Origin: an uncultured Gammaproteobacteria bacterium
Lineage (GTDB): Bacteria > Pseudomonadota > Gammaproteobacteria > HyVt-429
Direction of reading: 5' to 3'
Length of the DNA stretch: 64,000 nucleotides
NCBI GenBank assembly: GCA_947259975.1
Contig: CAMYOD010000078.1
Location: 83,694 to 147,693, forward strand
Positions 8,720-18,049 of the stretch are shown piece by piece. The notes under the pieces are model-generated. The model worked only from the letters and a program-made list of their open reading frames with translations, made no database searches and was not told the origin of the DNA. The translations under genes were made by a program, and so were the position numbers. Within the stretch, counting starts at the first letter, position 1; every line of letters starts with the position of its first letter.

Positions 8720-8970
8720 GCGAGTGGCTCAATTTACCTCTCGCGTTGGCTGGACACCCGCCAAGCGTCGTCCGGCCTGACAAATATGGGGTCGGAGTGA
8801 ATTTTCCATCCGCAGTACACAATAGATATCCAAGATTTCTGGCAAACTTCACTCCGACCCCATATTTGGAGCGCACGGCCGCGATTCGAGCGCTACAGGG
8901 AAGTAGCGCGAGATTAAGCTGGGCGGGTGGCCAGGCGGCGCGAGACCAATGGGCAAATGGAGCCACTACC
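8720..8970. mobile_element. Miniature inverted-repeat element, copy 1, carrying a nested palindrome
   Basis: The outer ends are inverted repeats: AGTGGCTCAATTT (8723-8735) on the left and, read on the other strand, AGTGGCTCCATTT (8967-8955) on the right. Similarity continues inward through TCTCGCG and the GGACACCC-like core for about 45 bases. Three bases outside each end is the same 8-mer, CAAAGATC (8712-8719 and 8971-8978), a probable target-site duplication. An inner hairpin GCGCTAC...GTAGCGC lies at 8890-8908. Removing the nested palindrome at 8781-8868 leaves about 160 bp, matching copy 2 at 51206-51363. There is no coding capacity, so movement would depend on a transposase elsewhere. 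Confidence 0.75.
8781..8868. repeat. Palindromic mini-element nested in the inverted-repeat element
   Basis: Perfect 21-nt inverted arms, CAAATATGGGGTCGGAGTGAA (8781-8801) and its complement (8848-8868), enclose 46 bases. ATGGGGTC-type palindromes of this kind are, from general knowledge, associated with REP-associated tyrosine transposases (RAYTs, IS200-like). It interrupts the left arm of the surrounding element. Size and design resemble the palindrome at 35144-35228. Confidence 0.7.
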
Positions 8971-9967
8971 CAAAGATCCGATTCATTGAGACGGCCTCCC
9001 ACACGGCGCTCAACAACGCCACCCCCTGCCCCCCATGGCCTTGTGCCGTGGTCACATCCGCGGCCGCGAGCCCGCCGAGGGCATAGACCGGCACACTCGC
9101 GGCGGCGGTAAGTTCCGCGAACCCCTGCCACCCCAGGGTGTCGGCCCCCGGGTGCGAGGTGGTGGCCTGTACCGGTGACAGTACGACGAAGTCTGCACCG
9201 ATTGCTTCGGCGCGCGCCAATTCGGCCGCGTCGTGCACCGACGCGGCGACCCAGCGATCGCGGCCCAAGGGTCGCTGCCTGGTGGCGGCGAGACGCTGGC
9301 CATTGAGATGCACGCCGTCGGCATTGAGCAGCTCGACCAGTTCGGGTTCTGCATTCAGGATGACCCGCGCGCCACAGGCGTGACATTGCCCGATGACGCG
9401 GCGGGCGAAGCCACGGTACTCGTCGGCCCGCATCTGCGGCTCGCGCACCTGCACCAGGCGTATGCCGGCGCGCAGTGCCTCGGTCAGGCGCGCCAGGGTC
9501 GCGGCGACACCGTAGCGCCCGGCGGCGGTGATCAAATACAGCGGCGGCAGCCGCAGGGCGGTAAGGATCGGCCCGTTGGCTTCGAGCAGGTCGTAGCCGG
9601 CGACCGCATCCGGCCGCACCCAGGCGAGCGCCTGGCCTTCCCGCGACCACGGCGTGTTGGCAAACCGTTCCACGTTCCAGACGTGCAGATGAACCTGGGC
9701 ATGGGCGTAGCGGTGGTGAATCTGAATCAACGGTCGCGCACGCCGGGTCTCGATACCCAACTCCTCGTGCAGCTCGCGTCGTAACGCATCCAGGGGGGTC
9801 TCACCGCTATGAATCTTGCCACCGGGAAACTCCCATTGCCCGGCGCAGGGTTTGCCCGCCGGCCGCTGCGCCAACAGCACCCGGCCCTGAGTATCGTGCA
9901 GAACGCCGGCGGCGGCCTGCACCACCGTCTCAGCTACGGTATTCGGCGTTGATTCGCACGTAGTCAT
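8966..9967 (-). CDS. Nudix hydrolase (MutT-like) fused to a ThiE-like domain
   Basis: This is the known two-domain gammaproteobacterial family. The N-terminal Nudix domain has a complete Nudix box (G50 x5 E56 x7 R64 E65 LHEE L G), as expected for 8-oxo-dGTP or a similar substrate. The C-terminal half is a thiamine-phosphate-synthase-like TIM barrel (about 150-330) with conserved LVQVREP and YALGG. I chose ATG 9967, which gives a short N-terminus (333 aa) and overlaps argJ by 38 bp; a GTG at 10006 is possible. The stop codon lies inside the terminal repeat of the adjacent miniature element, so the last residue has been replaced by the insertion. The role of the ThiE half is uncertain. Confidence 0.87.
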   Translation of the reverse strand: MTTCESTPNTVAETVVQAAAGVLHDTQGRVLLAQRPAGKPCAGQWEFPGGKIHSGETPLDALRRELHEELGIETRRARPLIQIHHRYAHAQVHLHVWNVERFANTPWSREGQALAWVRPDAVAGYDLLEANGPILTALRLPPLYLITAAGRYGVAATLARLTEALRAGIRLVQVREPQMRADEYRGFARRVIGQCHACGARVILNAEPELVELLNADGVHLNGQRLAATRQRPLGRDRWVAASVHDAAELARAEAIGADFVVLSPVQATTSHPGADTLGWQGFAELTAAASVPVYALGGLAAADVTTAQGHGGQGVALLSAVWEAVSMNRIFG

Positions 9968-11150
9968 AGGAGAGGTCGCAGGTATACACCGTGGCGCCAT
10001 GCTCACCCATGCCCAGGTCGATGCGGATTGTGATATCGGCCGCGTCCATCACTGCCTGGCCCTGGTCCTCGCGGTACTCGGGGTCCAATGCCCCGGCGGC
10101 GGCCACGCGTACGTCGCCGAGGTAGATCTGCACCCGCGCGATATCCAGCGCCGCCACCCGGGCGCGGCCCACCGCCGCGAGTATGCGACCCCAGTTCGGA
10201 TCACTCGCAAACGCGGCGGTCTTGACCAGCGGCGAGTGCGCCACCGTATAGGCTACCTCCAGGCAATCTGCCTCACTGGCACCGCCGGACACCTCGATGG
10301 CAATAAACTTGGTCGCGCCTTCCGCGTCGCGCACGATGGCATGGGCCAGTTCCTGGCACACCTCGGCGACCGCGCCGGCCAGGGTCGCATAGGCTTCGCC
10401 CTCTGCGGTCTCGATCGGCGCCATGGCGGCCCGTCCGCTTGCCAGCAACATGCATGCATCGTTGGTGGAAGTATCGCCGTCCACCGTGATGCGATTAAAC
10501 GACGCGTCCGCCGCGGCGGCGAGCATGTGCTGCAGAATGTCCCGCTGCACCGGCGCGTCGGTGGCGACAAAACCGAGCAGGGTCGCCATGTCCGGCCGTA
10601 TCATGCCCGCACCTTTGGCGATGCCGGTGACCGTCACGGTCACGCCGTCGATCTGCACCTGACGCGATGCCGCCTTGGCCGCCGTGTCGGTGGTCATGAT
10701 GGCCTGTGCCGCCTGCCACCACCCGTCCTCACTCAATGCGCCGACGCAGTCCGCGAGCCCGGCGATCAGGCGCTCGACCGCCAGGGGTTCACCGATCACG
10801 CCGGTGGAAAACGGCAGCACTGCATTGGCCGGACAGGCCAACTTTTCGCCCAGGGCCTCACAGCAGGCCAGCGCATCCGCATGGCCCTGGGCACCGGTGC
10901 CCGCATTGGCGTTACCCGCGTTGATGAGCAGGGCCCGCGGCCGAGTCTGTGCGAGGTGATCGACGGCGATCTCCACCGGTGCGGCGCGGAAGCGGTTGCG
11001 CGTAAACACGCCGGCAACCTCGGTGCCCGCGTCACAGGCGATGATGGCGAGATCCGGCCGGTCCTTATAGCGGATACCCGCGGCGACTGCGGCGAGACGC
11101 ACGCCGGGCACGGCGAACAGTGTCGGCGTTGGCGGATGAACGTCAGTCAT
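9930..11150 (-). CDS. argJ: ArgJ, glutamate N-acetyltransferase / ornithine acetyltransferase
   Basis: This 406-residue enzyme recycles the acetyl group in arginine biosynthesis (N-acetylornithine to glutamate); some members also use acetyl-CoA. The self-cleavage region GAGMIRPDMATLLGF is intact, with the catalytic Thr in ATLLGF that separates the alpha and beta chains. ATG 11150 is preferred over an upstream in-frame start because it gives the family's usual length and N-terminus. It lies 100 bp downstream of secA on the same strand and overlaps the Nudix-ThiE gene. Whether it is mono- or bifunctional cannot be read from the sequence. Confidence 0.95.
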   Translation of the reverse strand: MTDVHPPTPTLFAVPGVRLAAVAAGIRYKDRPDLAIIACDAGTEVAGVFTRNRFRAAPVEIAVDHLAQTRPRALLINAGNANAGTGAQGHADALACCEALGEKLACPANAVLPFSTGVIGEPLAVERLIAGLADCVGALSEDGWWQAAQAIMTTDTAAKAASRQVQIDGVTVTVTGIAKGAGMIRPDMATLLGFVATDAPVQRDILQHMLAAAADASFNRITVDGDTSTNDACMLLASGRAAMAPIETAEGEAYATLAGAVAEVCQELAHAIVRDAEGATKFIAIEVSGGASEADCLEVAYTVAHSPLVKTAAFASDPNWGRILAAVGRARVAALDIARVQIYLGDVRVAAAGALDPEYREDQGQAVMDAADITIRIDLGMGEHGATVYTCDLSYDYVRINAEYRS

Positions 11151-11250
11151 GATGCAACAGCAGGCAAACGAAAGTGGATTCGCCGTGAGGATAGCATCGG
11201 CGGCGCGCAAACGCGCGAATGAATTACGACCGGCTGGCCCGGCCGCGGCG

Positions 11251-13977
11251 TCAGGTCAGGCGACCGTGACAGTGTTTGTATTTCTTGCCGGACCCGCAGG
11301 GACAGGGTTCATTACGGCCGACCTTGCGCTCAGTGCGCACGAAGGTCTCGACGTGGGCCGCCTCGGACGGCGGCGGAGCCGGCGCCATCCCCTCGGCCGG
11401 CGCCTGGGCCTGAGCTGCGGCCTGATCAGCGTCCGGATGCTGGAATTGCATGGGCACGCTGGGGCGGCGCTGCGCTTCCAGGGCCGCGACGTCTTCCTGG
11501 GGCTGGATCTGGACCCGGGACAGGATAGTGACTACGTCATGCTTAATCCGGTCCAGCATGTCCGCGAACATCAGAAACGCCTCGCGCTTGTATTCCTGTT
11601 TCGGATTCTTCTGCGCCATGCTGCGCAGGCCGATACCCTGGCGTAGATGATCCATACCGGCGAGGTGGTCCTTCCACTGCGTATCCAGCACCTCGAGCAT
11701 GATGCGCTTTTCGAGATAACGCACGAACTCCGGATCGACATCGTGCAGTTTGTCTTTGTAGGCCTGCTCCACGGCTTCGAGGATGCGCTCACGCAAGGTC
11801 TCCTCGTGCAGCGAATGGTCCTTTTCGAGCCATTCATTCACATCCAGTTTCAGTCCGAATTCGCCCTCGAGGCTCTTCTCCAGCCCGGCCACATCCCACT
11901 GCTCCTCGAGACTGCCGGGCGGAACGCTCTGCGAGACAACGTTGTTGACCACCTCGCGGCGCATCTCGGACACACTCGCCGCCACGTCTTCCTCCGCCAT
12001 CAGGCCTGCGCGCTCGTCGTAGATGACCTTACGTTGATCGTTGGCGACGTCGTCGTATTCGAGCAATTGCTTGCGAATGTCGAAGTTGCGCCCTTCGACC
12101 TTACGCTGGGCGTTCTCGATGGCCTTGGTCACCCAACGATGTTCGATGGCCTCACCCTCTTCCATCCCCAGACGCTGCATCAGTGCCGACAGGCGATGGG
12201 AACCGAAGATACGCATCAGGTTGTCTTCCAGGGACAGATAAAACCGACTCGAGCCCGGGTCGCCCTGGCGTCCGGAACGTCCGCGCAACTGGTTGTCGAT
12301 ACGTCGCGACTCGTGCCGCTCGGTGCCCACCACATGCAGCCCACCGGCGGCAACGACCTGCTGGTGGCGCTCTTGCCAATCCTTACGCACGGCCTCCTGC
12401 GCGGCCGCATCCGTCACTTCGGCCAGTTCCGCCTCGAGATTGCCGCCCAGGACGATATCGGTGCCGCGACCGGCCATATTGGTCGCGATGGTGACCGCGC
12501 CGGGGCCACCCGCCTGCGCCACAATCTGCGCCTCGCGCTCGTGCTGCTTGGCGTTGAGCACCTCATGCGCAACCCCGTGCTTGCGCAGCAGGCCGGACAG
12601 ATGCTCGGAGGTTTCGATCGAGGTCGTGCCGACCAGCACTGGCTGCCCGCGTTCATGACAGTCGCGGATATCCTCGGCAACGGCGGCGAATTTCTCCTCC
12701 GCGGTGCGATAGATCTGATCCGGCATGTCGTCGCGCACCATGGCTCGGTGCGTGGGTGCGACGATGACTTCGAGACCGTAGATCTGCTGAAACTCGAATG
12801 CCTCGGTGTCGGCCGTGCCGGTCATCCCGCCAAGCTTGTCGTACAAGCGGAAGAAATTCTGAAAGGTGATGGATGCCAGCGTCTGATTTTCCTGCTGGAT
12901 GCGCACACCTTCCTTGGCCTCGACTGCCTGATGCAGGCCCTCCGACCAGCGGCGCCCGGGCATCATGCGACCGGTAAACTCATCGACGATGATGACTTCA
13001 TTGTCCTTGACGATGTAGTCGACCTCGCGCTGAAACAGATTGTGCGCCCGCAGCGCGGCGTTTAGATGATGGAGCAACGAGATATTGGCGACATCGTAAA
13101 GGCTGGTGCCCTCCTTGAGCATGCCCGAACGGGCCAGCAATCCCTCGGACTTCTCGTGCCCCGCCTCGGTCAAATAGACGACCTTATCTTTCTCGTCGAC
13201 ATGGTAGTCGCCCGGCCCGTCTTCGGTTTCCTGGCGTGTAAGCTGAGGGACGATCTTGTTGATCGCGGGATAGAGATCCGTACTCTCTTCCGCCGGGCCG
13301 GAAATGATCAACGGCGTACGCGCCTCGTCGATCAGGATCGAATCGACCTCATCGACGATGGCGTAGTGCAGCTCGCCTTGCGCACGATCTTCGGCACTGA
13401 ATGCGATATTGTCACGTAGATAATCGAAGCCAAATTCATTGTTGGTGCCATAAATGATGTCGCTGGCATAGGCTTCGCGCTTCGTGGCCGGATCCTGGCC
13501 GGAGGCGATGACGCCTACCCGCATGCCGAGGAATTCGAAGATCTGCCCCATCCACGCCGCATCGCGTCCGGCCAGATAGTCATTGACTGTCACGATATGC
13601 ACAGAGTGACCGCTGAGTGCGTTGAGGTAGGCGGGCAACGTCGCCACCAGCGTCTTGCCTTCGCCGGTGCGCATCTCCGCGATCTTGCCCTCGTGCAGGA
13701 TGATGCCGCCGAGCAGTTGCACATCGAAATGGCGCATTTCCAGCACCCGCCGCGCCGCCTCGCGCACGACGGCGAACGCCTCCGGTAACAGTGCATCGAG
13801 ACTCTCGCCATCGCCGGCCCGTGCACGGAATGCGTCGGTCTTCGCTCTGAGATCGGCGTCGCTGAGTTCCGCGACAGTGGCTTCGAGTGTGTTGATGTGC
13901 GCGACGGTCTTCATCGCGCGCTTGATCAGGCGCTGGTTACGGCTGCCAACAACTTTACGTACGACGTTGGTAAACAT
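11251..13977 (-). CDS. secA: SecA, preprotein translocase ATPase
   Basis: This 908-residue motor protein pushes unfolded preproteins through SecYEG. Walker A MRTGEGKT, the [15 protein letters not shown] box and helicase motif [10 protein letters not shown] are present. The C-terminus carries the SecB- and zinc-binding tail with the [12 protein letters not shown] motif. Full length and no anomalies. Its position after lpxC and an M23 peptidase follows the gammaproteobacterial dcw-secA arrangement, with the M23 gene in the place where secM lies in enterics. I saw no SecM-type arrest leader upstream. Confidence 0.97.
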   Translation of the reverse strand: MFTNVVRKVVGSRNQRLIKRAMKTVAHINTLEATVAELSDADLRAKTDAFRARAGDGESLDALLPEAFAVVREAARRVLEMRHFDVQLLGGIILHEGKIAEMRTGEGKTLVATLPAYLNALSGHSVHIVTVNDYLAGRDAAWMGQIFEFLGMRVGVIASGQDPATKREAYASDIIYGTNNEFGFDYLRDNIAFSAEDRAQGELHYAIVDEVDSILIDEARTPLIISGPAEESTDLYPAINKIVPQLTRQETEDGPGDYHVDEKDKVVYLTEAGHEKSEGLLARSGMLKEGTSLYDVANISLLHHLNAALRAHNLFQREVDYIVKDNEVIIVDEFTGRMMPGRRWSEGLHQAVEAKEGVRIQQENQTLASITFQNFFRLYDKLGGMTGTADTEAFEFQQIYGLEVIVAPTHRAMVRDDMPDQIYRTAEEKFAAVAEDIRDCHERGQPVLVGTTSIETSEHLSGLLRKHGVAHEVLNAKQHEREAQIVAQAGGPGAVTIATNMAGRGTDIVLGGNLEAELAEVTDAAAQEAVRKDWQERHQQVVAAGGLHVVGTERHESRRIDNQLRGRSGRQGDPGSSRFYLSLEDNLMRIFGSHRLSALMQRLGMEEGEAIEHRWVTKAIENAQRKVEGRNFDIRKQLLEYDDVANDQRKVIYDERAGLMAEEDVAASVSEMRREVVNNVVSQSVPPGSLEEQWDVAGLEKSLEGEFGLKLDVNEWLEKDHSLHEETLRERILEAVEQAYKDKLHDVDPEFVRYLEKRIMLEVLDTQWKDHLAGMDHLRQGIGLRSMAQKNPKQEYKREAFLMFADMLDRIKHDVVTILSRVQIQPQEDVAALEAQRRPSVPMQFQHPDADQAAAQAQAPAEGMAPAPPPSEAAHVETFVRTERKVGRNEPCPCGSGKKYKHCHGRLT

Positions 13978-14040
13978 AGGTTTTACGGTTCCCGGTACAG
14001 GGAGCCACTAACAGAAGCTACGGGGATGTGCGAGTTTACG

Positions 14041-14979
14041 CTAGCGTGACGCGCGGAGGAACCTGCGCGGATTAATCGGTCGACCGTTGCGCAGAAATTC
14101 GAAGTGCAGATGCGGTCCGGTGGAACGGCCGCTATTGCCGACCAATGCAATTTCCTCACCCTTTTCCACCTTATCGCCGATCTCAACCAGAATCGCCAGG
14201 GTATGGGCATAGCGGGTTGTATTGCCGTTGCCGTGGTTGATCTCGACCATGCGTCCATAGCCGGACTCCTCGCCCGCATGGGTTACGACTCCGGACGCCA
14301 GTGCCTTGACCGGCCGCCCCGGCTTGGTCGCGATGTCCACGCCCTGATGGAAGGCACGCCGCCCGTTAAACGGATCGCGGCGATAACCGAAATTCGAAGA
14401 GATATAACCGCCCACCACGGGCCAGCCTTTCGGGTCCAGGGAATCCTGTAACTGCCGATCCATGATCATCGCCTCGAGCAATGTCAGCTCCTGGTGCTTC
14501 GTGTCCGCTTGCAGCGCCAGTTCGTCGAGCGCCGTGAGCAGCTCCGATTTCTGCGCGCCCGCCAGCGCCGAGCGGGGCTCCGGGCCGCCGATCGCCGGCT
14601 CCGCGTCGAAATTGAACTCACCCTTGTCGAGCTGCGCCATCTCGGTGAGACGCTGTCCCAGCGCGTTAATGCGCAGCACTTGCGCCTGGATCCGACCCAT
14701 ATGCGCGGCCAGGGCGTTCAAATGGGTCTCGGCCTGTTGCCTGGCGGTGTCGATCTCGTCGCGCTGCGCGGCGAGGGTCTGCTGAAGTTTCGTGACGTAG
14801 ACAGGGTCGAGGTGGGGGGCAGCGGCCCGTGTTAAGGTGCTGGTGATCTGATAGGCGCCGAAACCGATACCGGCCGGCAGTAGAACCAGCAGCAGGAATG
14901 CCAGAATCAGCACCCGGCGGCGCGGCAGGCAACTCGTCGTTCGGTTAACATTCTTATCCGGAACTAATAGGATGTGCAT
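14041..14979 (-). CDS. M23 (LytM-type) membrane-anchored peptidase
   Basis: This 312-residue protein has a single N-terminal membrane helix (about 23-46, after RRRV), a coiled-coil-like region (about 60-125, rich in Gln, Glu and Arg) and a C-terminal LytM/M23 domain (about 205-305). The zinc motifs HQGVD and HLHFE are intact, so it is probably an active peptidoglycan endopeptidase rather than an EnvC/NlpD-type activator. It lies between lpxC and secA, and the dciA-like gene is divergent from it (81 bp). Its location next to the dcw cluster suggests a cell-wall remodelling role. Specific substrate unknown. Confidence 0.9.
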   Translation of the reverse strand: MHILLVPDKNVNRTTSCLPRRRVLILAFLLLVLLPAGIGFGAYQITSTLTRAAAPHLDPVYVTKLQQTLAAQRDEIDTARQQAETHLNALAAHMGRIQAQVLRINALGQRLTEMAQLDKGEFNFDAEPAIGGPEPRSALAGAQKSELLTALDELALQADTKHQELTLLEAMIMDRQLQDSLDPKGWPVVGGYISSNFGYRRDPFNGRRAFHQGVDIATKPGRPVKALASGVVTHAGEESGYGRMVEINHGNGNTTRYAHTLAILVEIGDKVEKGEEIALVGNSGRSTGPHLHFEFLRNGRPINPRRFLRASR

Positions 14980-15060
14980 AAACTACCTTTCCCAAACAAG
15001 ACAGCGACCGTGCCGCTGTTTAATTACTGGTCCGTCGGCTGAGCTTATAGTATAGAAGCT

Positions 15061-15537
15061 TTGCCCAAGCCTGCATTTAAATCGATCGCCGCGGTCCTCG
15101 GCGACGCCCTTGTGCATCAATCTGATGTCGCGGCCACCTTAAGCATGCACCAGAAGCTGCATGCCCTTTGGCTCACCCAGATCCCTGCGCCGCTTTGCCA
15201 GCACAGCTGGCCCGCGAGTTATCGGGACGGCTGTCTGTATGTGGAAACAGACTCGTCCGCCTGGGCCAGTATGATCCGGCTGCGCGAGCGGTCATTGGTA
15301 GACCAGCTATGCAAGCAACCGGACATGGCTGCGCTCCAACGGCTACGGGTTCGCGTCTCACCCAGGACGCTGACCCCTGCAAACAAGCCGTCGCGCCGTC
15401 GTATCCCTGCCGCTAATGCCAGCGGCCTGCTCATGCGGGTTGCTGACGATATCAGCGACCCAAGGCTGAAGACCGCGTTGCGCAAACTGGCGCAAACGAT
15501 GGCCCTGCAGCGGGCGAACCAAAAACGGATGAAGTAA
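15061..15537 (+). CDS. dciA: DciA-like (DUF721) replicative helicase loader
   Basis: This 158-residue protein starts at TTG and has a DUF721/DciA core (about 8-95): a helix with the LHALWLTQIPAPL segment, then SWPASYRDGCLYVETDSS and the WASMIRLRERSLVDQL helix. DciA loads DnaB in bacteria that lack the phage-derived DnaC. The C-terminal half is basic and probably disordered or DNA-binding. It is the only plus-strand gene inside the long minus-strand block; its stop lies 3 bp from the lpxC stop (convergent), and the M23 gene is divergent. This location between lpxC and secA recurs in other gammaproteobacteria. Confidence 0.8.
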   Translation: MPKPAFKSIAAVLGDALVHQSDVAATLSMHQKLHALWLTQIPAPLCQHSWPASYRDGCLYVETDSSAWASMIRLRERSLVDQLCKQPDMAALQRLRVRVSPRTLTPANKPSRRRIPAANASGLLMRVADDISDPRLKTALRKLAQTMALQRANQKRMK

Positions 15538-15540
15538 GTA

Positions 15541-16452
15541 CTAAACTGCCGGGACGGTACGAATAAACGCAATCGGCGCTTTTTCCGCTTCGTCGAAGGA
15601 AACGATTTCCCAGGCATCCGTGTCGTTGACCACCGCGCGCAGCAATCGGTTATTTAACGCATGACCCGACTTATGTGCACTGAACGCGCCGATCAACGGA
15701 TGGCCCAGGAGATAGAGATCCCCGATGGCATCGAGCACTTTATGTTTGACGAACTCGTCCTCATACCGCAATCCATCGTCATTCAGTATGTGGAACGAAT
15801 CCATCACAATCGCATTATCCAGACTGCCGCCGCGCGCCAAACCGACTTCTCGCAGCGCCTCGAGATCATGCATGAACCCGAAGGTGCGGGCCCGGCTGAC
15901 CTCCTTCACAAAGGAAGTCGTTGAAAAGTCAACGCTGGCCTGCTGTACGGCGTTCTTGAAAATCGGATGATCGAAATCGATCTCGAATGAAACCTTGAAA
16001 CCGTCAAGCGGCTCAAACTGGGCCCACTTGTCGCCGTCCTGAATCCGCACCTTTTTGCGGATTCGAATGAAATTCTTTGCAGTATTCTGTTCTTCGATGC
16101 CAGCGGACTGAATGAGAAACACAAACGGACCGGCACTCCCATCCATGATCGGAACTTCCGGCGCCGTGAGGTCGACATAGGCATTGTCGATACCGAGTCC
16201 CGCAAATGCCGACATCAAATGTTCGATAGTTGAAATCTTGACACCGTCGCGCTCCAGCGTCGTCGATAAGCGAGTGTCGCCGACGTACTCGGGGCGGGCG
16301 GGAACCTCCACCGGGACATCCAGATCGATGCGCCGGAACGTGATACCGGTATCGGGCGCCGCGGGCCGCAGGGTGAGATAGACCTTCTCGCCGGTGTGCA
16401 AACCAACACCGGTCGCCCGGATGACGTTTTTTAGGGTGCGTTGTTTAATCAT
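15541..16452 (-). CDS. lpxC: LpxC, UDP-3-O-acyl-GlcNAc deacetylase
   Basis: This 303-residue zinc enzyme catalyses the committed step of lipid A synthesis. ATG 16452 gives the typical start [11 protein letters not shown]. Zinc and catalytic motifs are recognisable: [25 protein letters not shown] and [10 protein letters not shown]. Its length matches the E. coli enzyme (305). It follows ftsZ after 306 bp, the standard end of the dcw cluster, which implies a Gram-negative outer membrane with lipid A. Confidence 0.97.
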   Translation of the reverse strand: MIKQRTLKNVIRATGVGLHTGEKVYLTLRPAAPDTGITFRRIDLDVPVEVPARPEYVGDTRLSTTLERDGVKISTIEHLMSAFAGLGIDNAYVDLTAPEVPIMDGSAGPFVFLIQSAGIEEQNTAKNFIRIRKKVRIQDGDKWAQFEPLDGFKVSFEIDFDHPIFKNAVQQASVDFSTTSFVKEVSRARTFGFMHDLEALREVGLARGGSLDNAIVMDSFHILNDDGLRYEDEFVKHKVLDAIGDLYLLGHPLIGAFSAHKSGHALNNRLLRAVVNDTDAWEIVSFDEAEKAPIAFIRTVPAV

Positions 16453-16758
16453 TATTAAAAGAGAGCGAATCCCACAGTACTGTGTCTGTTCTTGTCGATC
16501 CTTTCCCGACGCTCGGTCTTCCAAGATCCGTCGTCGCCGGGGTGCGCCTTGCCTGCATCGCAAGCGGCGATGCCCAGTTGCCATTAGGGGACCCGCCTGG
16601 ACGCCGCAATCCTACAGCATATTCAGGTGTTTGTGTACCTCGGTTCATCGGCTCAATGGCACCCTCCACCGCCGGTCCCGGACGCCCGACGCGACCCGGC
16701 AATAAACTTACTTTTCATACGTCTATTGCGCACAGCGGGTTCACCCCGGGTGACCGCG
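16453..16758 (-). other. ftsZ-lpxC intergenic region
   Basis: This 306-base stretch has no supported gene. In other gammaproteobacteria lpxC has its own promoter here. I could not find a near-consensus sigma-70 promoter or an intrinsic terminator in it. Confidence 0.5.
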
Positions 16759-17907
16759 CTAATCCGCCTGACGCCGCAGAAACGCCGGCACATCCAGGTA
16801 TTCCATGTCCTCGTCCACGGCAGCCGCCGTGGCCCGGGCCGCCTGCTGGCCGCGCCGGTTGCGGATCACCGTCGGTGTATTCAGGGAATCATAGTCCGGT
16901 TTCTTCGGTCCCGTTTCCACCAACTTGGGTGCCGCCGACGGGAGCTTCGCGCCCTCTCCGATTCCGGTGGCGACCATGGTGACGCGAAAATCGCCGGCCA
17001 TATCCGGGTCGATGACGGTACCGATGATGACGGTTGCATCTTCGGAAGCGAACTCGCGTACCGTGTTGCCGACCTCCTCGAATTCACCAATTGCCAGATC
17101 CAGTCCCGCCGTCACGTTCACCAGAATACCCCGGGCACCGGCGATGTTTACGTCCTCAAGCAACGGACTGAAGATCGCTGCGCGGGCTGCTTCAACTGCG
17201 CGCGATTCGCCGCTGGCGGACGCCGAACCCATCATCGCCACGCCCATCTCGGACATTACGGTTTTGACATCGGCGAAGTCGACATTGATCTGACCGGGCC
17301 GCGTAATCAGCTCGGCGATACCCTGGACCGCACCTTGCAAGACGTCATTCGCTTTACTGAACGCTTCCAGTAACGTCGCGCCCTTGCCGACAACATCGAG
17401 GAGCTTTTCGTTGGGAATCACGATGAGTGAGTCGACGACATCCTTTAACTCGTTAATTCCATACTCCGCGATCCCCAGCCGTTTGCGTCCTTCAAACGAG
17501 AACGGCCGCGTCACCACCGCGACGGTCAGGATATCCATCTCCTTGGCAATTTGTGCCACAACCGGTGCCGCACCGGTACCGGTACCGCCACCCATGCCGG
17601 CGGTAATGAACACCATGTCGGCGCCCGACAGGGCCTCGGCGATGCGATCGCGATCTTCCACCGCGGCCTGATGCCCGATTTGCGGATCCGCGCCCGCACC
17701 CAGCCCCTTGGTGAGATTGGTACCGAGTTGCAGGATTGTCGGCGCCGATGCTTTATTCAAGGCCTGCGCGTCCGTATTCGCGCTGATGAAATCGACGCCC
17801 TCGATGTTGGCCGAAACCATGTGATCCAGGGCGTTACCGCCACCGCCACCGACTCCGATCACTTTGATTACGGCTTGCTGCCCGTAGGTATCCATCAATT
17901 CAAACAT
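16759..17907 (-). CDS. ftsZ: FtsZ, tubulin-like division GTPase
   Basis: This 382-residue protein forms the Z ring. ATG 17907 is chosen because AGGAGG lies six bases upstream and the N-terminus MFELMDTY fits the family. It has the GTP-binding signature GGGTGTGAA, the T7-loop segment NVDFADVK, and the C-terminal peptide LDVPAFLRRQAD that binds FtsA and ZipA. A short variable linker (about 320-368) precedes that peptide. It is separated from ftsA by 142 bp, which leaves room for a separate ftsZ promoter. Confidence 0.98.
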   Translation of the reverse strand: MFELMDTYGQQAVIKVIGVGGGGGNALDHMVSANIEGVDFISANTDAQALNKASAPTILQLGTNLTKGLGAGADPQIGHQAAVEDRDRIAEALSGADMVFITAGMGGGTGTGAAPVVAQIAKEMDILTVAVVTRPFSFEGRKRLGIAEYGINELKDVVDSLIVIPNEKLLDVVGKGATLLEAFSKANDVLQGAVQGIAELITRPGQINVDFADVKTVMSEMGVAMMGSASASGESRAVEAARAAIFSPLLEDVNIAGARGILVNVTAGLDLAIGEFEEVGNTVREFASEDATVIIGTVIDPDMAGDFRVTMVATGIGEGAKLPSAAPKLVETGPKKPDYDSLNTPTVIRNRRGQQAARATAAAVDEDMEYLDVPAFLRRQAD

Positions 17908-18049
17908 GACGCTGCCTCCTATTTGATTGCGCATGGCGCAAAATCGAAATGTTATATGTAAAACGCTTGACCATTTTCCGGTCCATAAACTCTATTCCTG
18001 TAAATCTCTCAATCTGACCCACCGCATGTAGCATCACCTCAATCACCCT

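Noticed and set aside
9999..11222. Plus-strand open frame opposite argJ
   Set aside because: Shadow of argJ, which has complete family motifs on the minus strand.
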